Positions 23,750 to 34,073 of a stretch of 64,000 bases of DNA are shown piece after piece; positions within the stretch are counted from its first letter, which is position 1, and every line of letters starts with the position of its first letter. The stretch is from the NCBI RefSeq assembly GCF_018812025.1, contig NC_063044.1:68606595-68670594 (forward strand), in the 5' to 3' direction. Origin of the DNA: Megalobrama amblycephala. Its lineage: Eukaryota > Chordata > Actinopteri > Cypriniformes > Xenocyprididae. The position numbers and the translations under genes were made by a program. The notes below the pieces were generated by a model. The model saw only the letters and a list, made by a program, of their open reading frames with translations. It had not been told where the DNA came from and made no database searches.

Positions 23750-26700
23750 AAAAGATCGCGCAATTGCTTTTCCGATCGAACTTGCGCTTCATGTTTTTTT
23801 GAACATTAGCTAGAGATTCCTTAGCTAGCGACCAAGCAGTATGTAAGCGATCTCGGAAAGTACTAACATAATCTAACACATTAGTACACGGACTCGAATC
23901 AGTCATTAAAATCTTTTCCTTAAGAACTTTTAAAGGTCCCCTTACCTGATGTCCAAAAACAAGTTCAGCTGGACTAAAACCAAGAGACTCTTGTACCGTC
24001 TCTCTAGCTGCAAACAAAACCAAAGGTACTCCCTCATCCCAATCTCGAGCAGTGTCCATACAATACTTCCTAAGCATAGACTTAAGTGTTTGGTGAAAGC
24101 GTTCAAGTGCCCCCTGACTTTGTGGTCGATAAGCACTTGACACACGGTGAGAAATCGCCAAAGTCTCCAGAACTTGGTTAAAAAGCCTTGATAAAAAATT
24201 TGTGCCCTGATCAGTCTGCACTATTTTAGGGAGCCCGAAAGTAGAGAAAAATTTCACCAACGCTTTGATGATAACGGGCGCGGTGATTTTCCTTAACGGA
24301 ATTGCCTCTGGAAATCTAGTGGCTACGCACATTATGGTTAACAGAAACTGGTTACCAGATTTAGTTTTAGGTAGAGGTCCAACACAGTCTACGATTACAT
24401 GCTCGAAGGGTTCCCCAATAGCTGGAATAGGAGACAGAGGAGCAGGTGGAATCACCTGATTCGGCTTCCCAACGGTCTGACAGGTATGACACGTACGGCA
24501 GTACTGAACAACATCTTTTTTTAAACATGGCCAAAAGAAGTGTTGTAATATCCTATTGTAAGTTTTTGTAACTCCGAGATGTCCTGCGAACTGATGATCA
24601 TGCGCTAAGCATAAAACATGCTGACGATACAAAGATGGGACAACAACTTGATGTACAACATCCCAATCCGAATCCTTAGTTTTGGAACACCACTTTCTCA
24701 TCAATAAATCATTGTCAACAAAATATGCAACTTTCTTATCCTTAGCCACATCAAGAGGTACAACAGAATTAAAAGACGTAACGAGAGATTTGTCCTCTTT
24801 CTGTGCAGCACTTATTCTCTCTCTGGACACGGATAGTTTTAATGTATCTACATCAGACACAGTTGTACTAACTTTATTTGACTGCTTTTGTGTATCGACA
24901 GCAGCATCCAGTGATTCATCACCAGCAAGAAGAGGACGGAAGAACGACTCAGACAAGTCAACTAGATTTCCCTCTTTGCGCGACTGTGCGCGAGTAACAG
25001 CGCATGCGGGAAAAACGCCAGGATAAGTATTAGATACCTTTTCCGACCGACAAAACATATCTGGTTTGTCAACAACCTCTAAAACAGGCATTATTTTTCC
25101 TCCGGCCAGGTCATTGCCAAGGATAAAATCAACACCCTGTACAGGAAGTGAAGGACGTACGGCCACTTTCACAAATCCCGTACATAACTCACTCTGCAGA
25201 TGCACACGATGCAAAGGAGCCGTTACGCAATTCATTTCAATGCCTTGTATAATGACGCTTGAACCACAGAACGTATCATCAGACAACGGCAACGTATCTG
25301 CTACAATAAATGATTGCATTGCACCTGTGTCTCTGAGCATCCTTATTTCTCTCTGATCCTCACAACTGCCAGTTAAGGAAACTAACCCTTTTAGAATAAA
25401 AGGTCGGTAACTGTCATCAATTCTACTCTCATCAGGCAATGAAACAATCGGCTTAACAGTTTTAACAAATCCTACACTCTTAGGCTGGGACTGTTTGCGT
25501 TTTAAAACCAAACAATCTGCAATCACATGTCCACGTTTGTGACAATAAAAACATTCACGATCCTCCTTAAGAGGTGGGGTGGACTTAGAACGTGCAGCCG
25601 AATTTTGAGAAAGAACAAACTGTGACTTTTCCGGACGTGCAGCAGGGAAGACACTTTTATGTGTTAAGACAAACTCATCAGCTAATACTGCTGCATGCGA
25701 CAACGAAGTTACTTTCTGTTCGTTAAGATAAATCACAACACGCTCGGGCAAGCAATTTTTAAAATCTTCAAGCAATACAAGCTCTCTTAACTCGTTAAAA
25801 TCACTTACCTTACTAGCTGTGCACCACTTATCAAACAAGAGCCCTTTCTCCCTTGCAAATTCCACAAAAGTCTGGACAGAACTTTTCCTGTGTCCTCTAT
25901 ACTTTTGTCTATAAGCCTCAGGAACTAACTCATAAGCACGAAGAATAGCACACTTCATAGAATCATAGTTTAGACTCTCGTCTAGAGACAACGTAGAGCA
26001 TACCTCCTGAGCTTTACCCATCAACTTGCACTGCACTAATAGAGACCAGGCCTCTTTAGGCCAACGAAGAGAAATAGCAATGCGCTCAAACGCACTGAAA
26101 TAGGAGTCTACTTCAGATTCTCGAAATTGTGGTACTAATACAATGTGCTTACCTATGTCAAATGTAACTTGCGATGGATCAGTCTGCGGAGAAACATCAG
26201 AAAACTGACCTGGATCCGACTGCGCGGCTGACCCGTTAGCACCCTTCATTGCCTCTAGATCCAGCTGTCGCAGCTTCACCTGCTTGTCAGCCTCAATCTC
26301 GAGCCTGCGTATCTCCAACCGCAGATTTAGCTCGGCCTGACGGGCATCGGCTTTCTCTTGTGCCTCATATTGCAAACGAGCCAAGCGGACTTTCAGTCGC
26401 GCCCGGTCTGTTGAATCAACAGAACTGGGAGAAAATGGATCAAACGGTGGCAAGCTGGCCTTAGCATCGGCGATCCCCTCCGCCTCGGCGTCAGCTCTAC
26501 CACTCCGCTTATCCGCATCATCCACAAGGCTGAGATTTGCCACAGCAACATCGCCCACACGTACACTCCCGCTAGACTCACCATCCATAGGATTTGACAT
26601 AGGAAGAACATTTAACTCCCGAAGGCACTGCAACAATTTACTTTTTATGTCTCTCTTAAGACCTTGTTTGCTAATAGTAATCTTATAGTGGTCAGCTACC

Positions 26701-26831
26701 AGCAATAAATCTTGCTTCCTGCACAAATTAATCTGCTCTAACGAAGGTTTAATAACAAAATTCTGCAAATTAAACGTTTCCATAACGCACAATAAGCAAA
26801 TAAGCAAATGACACTTCAATACCTCCCGCAT
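23739..26831 (-). CDS. Gag-protease-integrase polyprotein of Gmr1-like element
   Basis: Open for 1030 aa. Order: N-terminal SAP-like segment (about 10-75), charged coiled segment (about 145-200), gag core (about 220-330, LVPQFRESEVDSYFSAFERI), a CCHC zinc knuckle CFYCHKRGHVIADC (about 425-438), protease-like LRDTGAMQSFIV (about 497-509), integrase HHCC zinc module (GHLGVTKTYNRI to CRTCHTCQ, about 750-785), then the D,D,E core: IVDCVGP (about 813), TDQGTNF (about 875) and GALERFHQTL (about 908). It packages the RNA, processes the polyprotein and integrates the cDNA. It ends just inside the integrase C-terminal region, where the frame changes to the RT ORF with an 11-bp overlap. Confidence 0.9.
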   Translation of the reverse strand: MREVLKCHLLICLLCVMETFNLQNFVIKPSLEQINLCRKQDLLLVADHYKITISKQGLKRDIKSKLLQCLRELNVLPMSNPMDGESSGSVRVGDVAVANLSLVDDADKRSGRADAEAEGIADAKASLPPFDPFSPSSVDSTDRARLKVRLARLQYEAQEKADARQAELNLRLEIRRLEIEADKQVKLRQLDLEAMKGANGSAAQSDPGQFSDVSPQTDPSQVTFDIGKHIVLVPQFRESEVDSYFSAFERIAISLRWPKEAWSLLVQCKLMGKAQEVCSTLSLDESLNYDSMKCAILRAYELVPEAYRQKYRGHRKSSVQTFVEFAREKGLLFDKWCTASKVSDFNELRELVLLEDFKNCLPERVVIYLNEQKVTSLSHAAVLADEFVLTHKSVFPAARPEKSQFVLSQNSAARSKSTPPLKEDRECFYCHKRGHVIADCLVLKRKQSQPKSVGFVKTVKPIVSLPDESRIDDSYRPFILKGLVSLTGSCEDQREIRMLRDTGAMQSFIVADTLPLSDDTFCGSSVIIQGIEMNCVTAPLHRVHLQSELCTGFVKVAVRPSLPVQGVDFILGNDLAGGKIMPVLEVVDKPDMFCRSEKVSNTYPGVFPACAVTRAQSRKEGNLVDLSESFFRPLLAGDESLDAAVDTQKQSNKVSTTVSDVDTLKLSVSRERISAAQKEDKSLVTSFNSVVPLDVAKDKKVAYFVDNDLLMRKWCSKTKDSDWDVVHQVVVPSLYRQHVLCLAHDHQFAGHLGVTKTYNRILQHFFWPCLKKDVVQYCRTCHTCQTVGKPNQVIPPAPLSPIPAIGEPFEHVIVDCVGPLPKTKSGNQFLLTIMCVATRFPEAIPLRKITAPVIIKALVKFFSTFGLPKIVQTDQGTNFLSRLFNQVLETLAISHRVSSAYRPQSQGALERFHQTLKSMLRKYCMDTARDWDEGVPLVLFAARETVQESLGFSPAELVFGHQVRGPLKVLKEKILMTDSSPCTNVLDYVSTFRDRLHTAWSLAKESLANVQKNMKRKFDRKSNCAIFCAW

Positions 26832-26933
26832 GGGTACAACGCCAGAACTTCCAAAACTTACTTCTTGTCAATCGCAACCAACACACACGCACGCACCAAT
26901 GATCACAACTATAAAGTTATTCGGGACTGAATG

Positions 26934-26951
26934 ATCCCGGACGAGCCCCCA
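26934..26951 (-). other. Primer-binding site, tRNA-Pro type
   Basis: On the minus strand TGGGGGCTCGTCCGGGAT follows the 5' LTR after a five-base spacer. All 18 bases match the proline-tRNA primer-binding site that is well known from gammaretroviruses, so tRNA-Pro is the likely first-strand primer. Confidence 0.85.
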
Positions 26952-26956
26952 TTAAA

Positions 26957-27865
26957 TGTTACAACTTCTTAATTTAAGTCTAGGGTTAGAAGGGGTAACA
27001 TTGAGATTGTGACCATTGCGCGTACGAGTGGTGATGGCTAAAGACAAGACGCTACGAAAACTGCCAATAAACGGAGTTTATTTACAATCAAGGAAAAAGA
27101 AAATAAAGGTGTGAGTTAAGGATAATAATACAATAATGCAATACTAACAAATAACAACAACAAGAAAACAAACAAAGACAATATTTACATGAAAAAGAAA
27201 CTAAAGTAATAAACCAGGGAAAAAGGACAAAAGAGAGTCGCCAAAGAAAAGAAAAGAACAAAACCAAAAAGGGACCCAAGCTAACTCAGGTTCAAAACTA
27301 ACCTAACTCAAGAAAAGAACAACAAGAAAGCAAGTCTTCAGCGCGTCAAACGCCATAACTTACCTACACTTTCTACCCAAACAAAACATACAAGTGTGGC
27401 GCTCACTCCTAACTGGTGTATCTATACATTGAAGTCACTAAGTGTTGCACATGTACGTCACGTGACATACTACCTTGTCCGTTCCCAAAGATCAGGAGCA
27501 ACACAGTCGAAATAATACTTAAAGAAAAAAACAAGTTAAAGAACAAATCAAAGAAAACAATGACAGCTCAAAACTGTTCAACGTAAGAATGACATTGTAC
27601 CGAAGGAACTTAACAACAAGCAGATCTAACAAGCGCAAAAACAGAAAAGCAAAGAGCAAAGAGCAAAGCGAGCTATCCTCGCGTCCAACAAGCCGCTCTT
27701 TTAAACTCTGGCGCCGGTCCAGGATTGGCAGCGGGTAGCATGACGTCACATGGGCTGATGATGATTGGCAGCCTCCCGAACCAATAACCGTCTCTTGTAG
27801 GCGTGCCTAGGAAAAGAGGAGGGAAGAAAGAAAAACACAGAGGCACGAACTACCAGGACGTAACA
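26957..27865 (-). repeat. 5' LTR of the Gmr1-like element
   Basis: 909 bp, matching the 3' LTR, with a short length difference in the AAAGAGCAAAGAGCAAAGC tract near 27650. It would contain the element promoter on the minus strand. The 3' edge (26957) is five bases from the primer-binding site. Confidence 0.93.
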
Positions 27866-28340
27866 ATAGGACTGGGCAATTCTTGGTCCTTCAAAACGAG
27901 CACAGAAATGTTTAACTCTTTCTCATTGGTCACAGGGGATGCTAGCTTGGCTTTCCACTCCTCATCTATAATGCATACTTGGGAGCCTGTGTCCCATAAT
28001 GCTTCGGTCTTTTCTCCCTGTAGATAAAAGGTAACAAGGCACTGTTTCCCCACTAAGGACGTGATGGCAGAATGATGGTTAACTTGACAAGGGGCAGTTA
28101 AAATACTATCAAGCGACTGGGACTCACACCCTGTCCCTTGGGAGTAACCCGCTCCTGTTTAACGGAGCTCCAAGCGGAGGTCCGGCACCTTTACTCTTAC
28201 AGCCAGCGGAGAAGTGCTCGCTGCTGCCACAGTGGTCACAATGGGTTCTTCTGCTTTGTGCTGCTGGCAATGGGAACATTGTCTGGCTCGTGAGGGACGG
28301 GGCTGGAGGAACTGATGGCAAATGCATCTGGAACAAGCCT
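27866..28340 (-). pseudogene. Older Gypsy copy, gag zinc knuckle and protease
   Basis: Minus-strand frames show a CCHC knuckle CDHCGSSEHFSAGC (about 28261-28220) and, in a separate frame, a protease start with TEALWDTGSQVCII (about 28005). They belong to a Gypsy-type element different from the inserted one. The protease is interrupted after KDQELPSP by the Gmr1-like insertion and resumes at 21044. Frames are broken between gag and protease. Confidence 0.7.
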
Positions 28341-29308
28341 GATATCCAATAGGGTAATCCACTAAAATAATTAACAATACATACATGTAATACACATGTA
28401 AATCAACAACAATATAAACAGACTACCCGTTTGTGGCAATGCTACAGGTTTATGTTAAGATTATTTTAAGTTGACTTAAATTAAAAGTTTAAAGCCTATT
28501 AAACATAAATAAAGTATAGCTTTCAATTATACTGATATGTTGAATGGATATAATTAATAGCTAAAATTGAGAGTGAAAAAAATCCATTTAGGCTAATACA
28601 GACATCAGTATCAGTGATACAGGCCTTCATTCATAGTGCAAAGTAAAAAGATGCCATTAAACAAATATACAGTCTTTATGTCGTTTCAACATTGTTTTGG
28701 AGATTTAATGTGAAAGTATTACAATATAAAAATATATTAAAAAACGTAAAATAGAAAAAAAATGTATATTGGAATAAAATGCAAGTTTTTGTGAAGCATT
28801 TGCAGTATTTCAATCTCTAAAAACAGCAGGACATTCAAGAACACTTAAAGACTGAGTTCACCCAAAAACACAAGATAAAGAGCTCAAGTACAACCAGGTG
28901 TGCTCTAATTAATCAGTGCTGTCAGTTCACCAAAGCCAGGGTACGGCAGACTCTGATGTAGGGCGATATGATCAACATGGTGAAATGTAAAACAATTTGT
29001 TAAAATTCGCTAAAGTAAAACTGTGCCCTCAATTCAATATTCCCTTTCACTTGGAAATACGTCACAACACTGGAGAAATGTCGTTAGCAACTTGCAGTCA
29101 GGTGTCAGTGCACCTGTCACTCATATCTTTTAACTTGTTGTGCTTGTGATAACGTTGTAGGTCACATGATAACGTCAACATGGCGGATGATGTCGGATAC
29201 TCAACGAGATTTGGCTATTAAGCACCTACTCTTTTAGCGCTCCATAAGTAAGTACCTATTAAAATGAAATACCTACTCATTGAGTATGTGGTTCTGACCA
29301 CAGCCACC

Positions 29309-29343
<35 letters not shown>

Positions 29344-29546
29344 GTTCGTCCAAAGATGAATCCTATTGCTTTAATAATAAGTTGTGCGATGTAAGAAAAC
29401 AAACACAATAACTTTTATTTAAAATTTTAAAATTACCATTAAATAATAGATGAAATCAGAGGAGCACTTATTAACAAAGTTATCATTAGACATTATCGAA
29501 TCATTATTATAGCATTTAAAATCTATTTTAGCACTTTATTACATAT
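28341..29546. other. Gene-free AT-rich sequence
   Basis: No gene recognised. TTCACCCAAAAACACAAGAT at about 28858 resembles the left terminus of the fish MITE whose right terminus (ACGACATGAGG then TTTGGGGTGAACTGACCC) appears at about 30506-30558, so an old, interrupted MITE may span this area. A (GT)n run lies at about 29313-29342. Confidence 0.35.
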
Positions 29547-29878
29547 TGTGACGTTTTGCACTTTCCCAGGAGAAACAGTCAGGAGACGAGAATCCAGATT
29601 GAAAGAACCCAACGGACAGTGGTTTATTTCCTGAAGGTTTACAAACTAAAACGCAGGTATCAGGAGGTGTCTTAACTTCCCCAAGAAGAACAAAACGCAG
29701 AAAGAGCTTGACTAACGTTTCTTCTGCTTGACTAACGTTCAACTCTCTTCTTCTTTACTCCACACACTGTGTTTGGCCCTCTCTCCTAACACTTTTTCCT
29801 CCCGGACACCTCCTCCCAACAGCAGGTGAATCAAGTCAAACACATTGATAACAGGGAATAAACAGTGCCATCGCCACA
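29547..29878 (-). mobile_element. Probable solo LTR
   Basis: 332 bp starting TGTGACGTTTTGC and ending ATCGCCACA, flanked by ATAT on both sides (29543-29546, 29879-29882). On the minus strand AATAAACCACTG near the end supplies a polyadenylation signal. The 67-codon minus-strand ORF inside it shows no domain. Confidence 0.55.
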
Positions 29879-30729
29879 ATATGTAGGAAAAGCCACAAAT
29901 TAAAAAACAAAACCTTTTCTTTAAATTGTGAATTACACTGTTAGTAAAATGTGAAAACTCCCGTTTTAAACAATGAATCTGACTAAACTTAACAATTAAT
30001 CTTTTATTTTCAAACTGTCTCCGCTTTGTTGTTTATAATGAAAGGATTTGTGCGTCTGTAGAACTTGGTAACATTTCACTACTCATGTCACAAATTCAAC
30101 AACAAGATCACTTTAATTTACTTGCTTTTCTCTTTCATTAAACAATTACAAATTATATGTTAGATGCAGTAATATAAATCTGTTAATACTGCACTAATAA
30201 TATATAACCAGGCAGCTAAGGTATGGCAAAGGCCACCCCCTTTGACGCCCTATCCATCTTAAATAGTATGTGACATTAGTCATGTTCAATACTACTTGGG
30301 GCAGGTAATGTGGACGGTATGCAACCATAGTTAGATGCTTTTAACACAATATAAACAAGACGAAGGGTTTAGCTAACACATTCTCAACTGTGAAAGGTCA
30401 TCCCATTTCTTCGGGAAAAATATCTCGGTCACAGACAAAAATTGTGCAGTGTATCCCGGGCTTAAAGCAGATGAATCTACGTAGACATATCTGTGTTTGG
30501 AACGACATGAGGACAAGTAGTTGATGACGAATTTGTCATTTTGGGGTGAACTGACCCTTTAACATGAAAAACCCAAAGTGCCTCAGTGTACTAGTGATAG
30601 TACAAATTGTTCACAGCATGTACATGACAGCATGTCGTCTATAATTTTTATTTGTGTTTTTGTTGTTGTTGTTTTTGTTGTTGTTGTTGCTTTTTTGATT
30701 TGTGCTTTTAGCTGTCAATTTATACTTAC

Positions 30730-33363
30730 CTTCAGAATCACACAGAAGAAACCAATGATGCACAGTAGGGATATGACAGCAAACAAAATTAGTAAGTTTT
30801 TCTCATAGCGAATAACTTCTTTTGGGCACTCTTTTTTTTCTTCTTCTGATTTTTCTATGACAGAATAAAAAACAAAGCCAGAGAATTAGCTCTATACTTT
30901 TCCTTTCAATATTCAAGCTGCTGTCCGTAATTTTTTTTGTTCAGAATGTACATGATCTAATGAGCATGTGCGTCACGATTCCATTATTACTGTGGTACAC
31001 CTCAGTGTTTATATTCGGACTATTTTAGACCGGTCTGGTAGGAACCAGCACAGTACCTGCGTGACTCGCCATAGACGTAAACAGAGAGAAGTAGCTCCGG
31101 CTACAATGTTCTTCTGCAAGACGCGCAATTAAACAAAATGCATTTAATTATAATTAACATGACAATGTACAAAAGTAATGAATCCAGAAAATTCCTGTTT
31201 ATATTTACATTTCCGCCAGTCTGAGGCGTTGCCATAACGCGTTGCTATGGGTTATTGCGTGACTGACTGATATTTCACAGTCTGTTCGAAACCTACGCTC
31301 TCGAGTTATATGGTGAGTGCCTATATGGCTCCATAGAAGAAATAAATAAACCAAACAATTAATAAAATTGTGCCGTGACGTGACAGCACCACATGCAATT
31401 GCAGTACCGGTGTGTGTATGTCATGCATAGACATTTATGTTATGCCACTATGTCCCTTCTGACCAATCTTTCTGATAAAAAATATTAAACCAATAAGTTC
31501 AGCCTGATATAGGAAAATACATTTTTAGGCTATACTAGCAAAAAAAAAAAAAAAAAAAAAAAAAACCTAAACTAAAAAAATAACACTTGTTTGTAAGGAA
31601 GGTTGTGAATGGCTGTCACATCACGTGAAAAAAGAACAAAGGTCTCAGACCCGAAAGACTCGAGAGGTGAACTAATCATTTCTGTTTCCTATACAGAACC
31701 TATGTGATGTTGCGCATACGCAGTCAGCACAAAATGAACGAATCTCTCTCTGGGACAACTCGTTGTTCTCGGGTCATATTAAAGGGGCTCTATGTAGGAA
31801 TGACACCCAGTGTTTGAAATAGATACTGCAGTCCAATTTCAAAATATTGATTGCACCGCCCCCTCCTTCAAAGACGCGGGTGGCCAGCTTGAGGACACGC
31901 AACAAGACTTACACACTGTAAGCTGATGAGTTGATTTAGATTTTTATATGGATGCAGAGGCTTTTTAGGTCAAGCAGAATCTGCGATTCTCTGACCCAGT
32001 ATGTTTGCTGGTTTCCATAGCTACAATACGCGGTGTTTTCCGCCAACTGGCAACCTGTGATGTCGAAATACTATTGGATAAACTGGCAGCACACGGTTTC
32101 ACACAGACCAAAACAAAGACAGACATTCTGACACGGAACGCACATTTCAAAGTAGAATATCTGGCTGTAGAATTGTTTTTCTGAGAAACAAGTAGGTGAA
32201 CTTAGCATGTTTATCTGCAAACATATTGGGGTATTTTTATGCTTTATTAAAGTGAAAATCTTAGCCCTTTAAGATTAGTTAAAAATGAATCTTTCATGTA
32301 GCACGATGTTATATTGCATCATGTTTATCAACAGGGGTGCACATAAGTGATACACAGGCAGGTATGCATGCATGGTAAAATAAATGATCTGTGTGCACAG
32401 CCTCACACCCCCGAAACACACGGCCGGAAGACATCAGACTTTCATTTTGGAAGTATTTTTCAACCATGACGGGATGTGTTGGAATGACGTCTTTTCAACG
32501 GTAATTAAACGCCCAAATGTTTGCTGGGACTAGACTTTGGTCCTGTTTATTAACCGTTAGAGCGCCAAAAGTTACGGACTGCAGCTTTAATAAGAAACTG
32601 ACTGTACTTCTCAATCTTTGCATGTATAGAATGTTTTCATTCTCATCGTTTACATACTAAACACAGGACTACATGTTTTAGAATAAAATGATATACATAA
32701 GACACACTTACCTATCCATAACCAAGTGAACCTGCCAAGGGTAGTTTTTTCTTCCAAATTAAAATCACACCAGTAAAGCCCAAAGTCTTCGGCAGTTGCT
32801 TTTAAGAGGGTGACGTTAAGGTTGGGAAGGGCTCCACTTACACTGATTTTGGATTCATTCATTGTTTTATAGATAATATGGTTTGTTTTGTAGAAGTAGA
32901 AGATTTCCTGTTGTTTACTTGCTGCTCTTTGTTTGTACATGTACACTCCATCCTGAGGTGTATTAGCAGCGCACTCGATGAAGATATCATCCCCAATTTC
33001 TCTGATTAAAGTAACTGTTTTAAAAAAGGCAAATATTGGGACTTTTTTTCTTTAAACACTTATACACTGATGAATCTGCAAACTGCCTTGCATCTCAAAT
33101 AATTTCAAAATATAGTACAAGATGCAAGCAAAAAATTCAAATACAATAAAAAACACCTTCTTTCATTTACACATGTACTTTTCTTAACTAATGCAACACA
33201 ACATTAACTACTACAGGGCACAGGCCGACCAATAGCGAAATAATCCATGCAAGTAACAATGGAAAGCACAATGTGAGCCTGTAACCATACCTGTCACGGA
33301 TGAGTCTGTCCATGAGATGCAGCAGATGATCACTAGAAAACTGCATCTCAAAACACGCTGCAT
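30730..33363 (-). CDS. Ig-V-domain type I membrane receptor (CD7-like), partial model
   Basis: Three phase-compatible exons are visible. Signal peptide: 33363-33291 (MQRVLRCSFLVIICCISW). One V-type Ig domain: 33014-32712, with first Cys in DIFIECAAN, VYMYKQR in the core-Trp region, NVTLLKATAEDFGLYWCDFN around the second Cys, and closing FTWLWIG. Connecting/TM exon: 30854-30730, with a juxtamembrane Cys (KKECPKEVIRYEK) and LLILFAVISLLCIIGFFCVI. Donors are GTATGG, GTAAGT and GTAAGT. The last exon ends in phase 0, so at least one cytoplasmic exon remains; I could not place it. The layout and the YWC motif recall teleost CD7-like and other single-V leukocyte receptors. Ligand unknown. Likely expressed on immune cells (inference). 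Confidence 0.75.
30855..32640. other. Intron of the Ig receptor gene
   Basis: Intron between the V exon and the TM exon. It contains a poly(A) run at 31541-31565, no recognisable exon and no complete transposon. A minus-strand 61-codon ORF at 32150-31965 lacks splice context. Confidence 0.5.
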
Positions 33364-34073
33364 CTTCAAAGCTCTTTTTGACTGCTTGAATATATTCCTG
33401 TATTATTCACTGTGTGTGAATAATCTTGACTTCGTAGTTTGCTTGTATTCCTTACTTTTGCTTTTCTTTTTGTGCATTAAGAAGAACAGCCAGACAGAGC
33501 CCCGGACAAAAAGCTGCTGACTGGGTCTGACCAGAGCCGTTGAAAAACAGAGTTGCGACACTCCCATAGGCTTCCAGAGGAACTGTGCAATGCGGAAGTA
33601 ATGCGTCTCGTGGAGCAGTTACAGACACTGATAGTTCCAGCTCTGAACTCATTCATTTTCAGTGTTTCTGAAGTTCACTCGCTGATAAGTTGATGAAATT
33701 ACTGCATTTTTGACATTTGAACGCATTACCTGACCTCTCATGAATCTAGTCAATAGCATTTGTATTTGATGTAACCAGCTTTAGTTCATGTTTATTGGAA
33801 GATAATCACGTTAGTTAAACTCTAAATTATGTTTTATTAATGTAGTTCGGGAGGAACAAGTCAAATAAGCTACACAATCATTACGTCATCTCAACCAGCT
33901 GTCAACAATCTGTAATCAACATATCTACCCAATCGGCATGAGTTCAGGCCTGTATATAATCACAGTCAAACTCACCCAAGGATCCTCGACAGTTTCCAGA
34001 ATCCCTCCACCACCCCGTCTCCTCACACTCTCTGAGTTACTTCATAACCTAAATGTTTAAGGATAAGTGGCAA

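Larger units (their letters stand above)
21045..27865 (-). mobile_element. Gmr1-like Gypsy LTR retrotransposon, nearly intact
   Basis: 6.8-kb element on the minus strand. LTRs lie at 27865-26957 (5') and 21950-21045 (3'), with TGTTAC...GTAACA ends. The primer-binding site is at 26951-26934, a polypurine tract (AAGGGTGGGAG) abuts the 3' LTR, and there is a 5-bp duplication ATAGG (21040-21044 and 27866-27870). Domain order is gag, protease, integrase, then RT and RNase H. Integrase before RT is the diagnostic order of the Gmr1 group of Gypsy elements known from fish. The LTRs differ by only a few substitutions and small indels, so insertion is recent. The coding region is open except for a one-nucleotide frame change at the ORF junction. 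Confidence 0.92.

Noticed and set aside
26249..26464. Plus-strand ORFs inside the retrotransposon
   Set aside because: They are antisense shadows of the gag coding frame.
28915..28965. Cytoplasmic exon of the Ig receptor (frame reading SLPYPGFGELTALIN then stop)
   Set aside because: The phase would fit but the acceptor is poor and the sequence sits in repeat-like DNA; not supported enough to add to the gene model.
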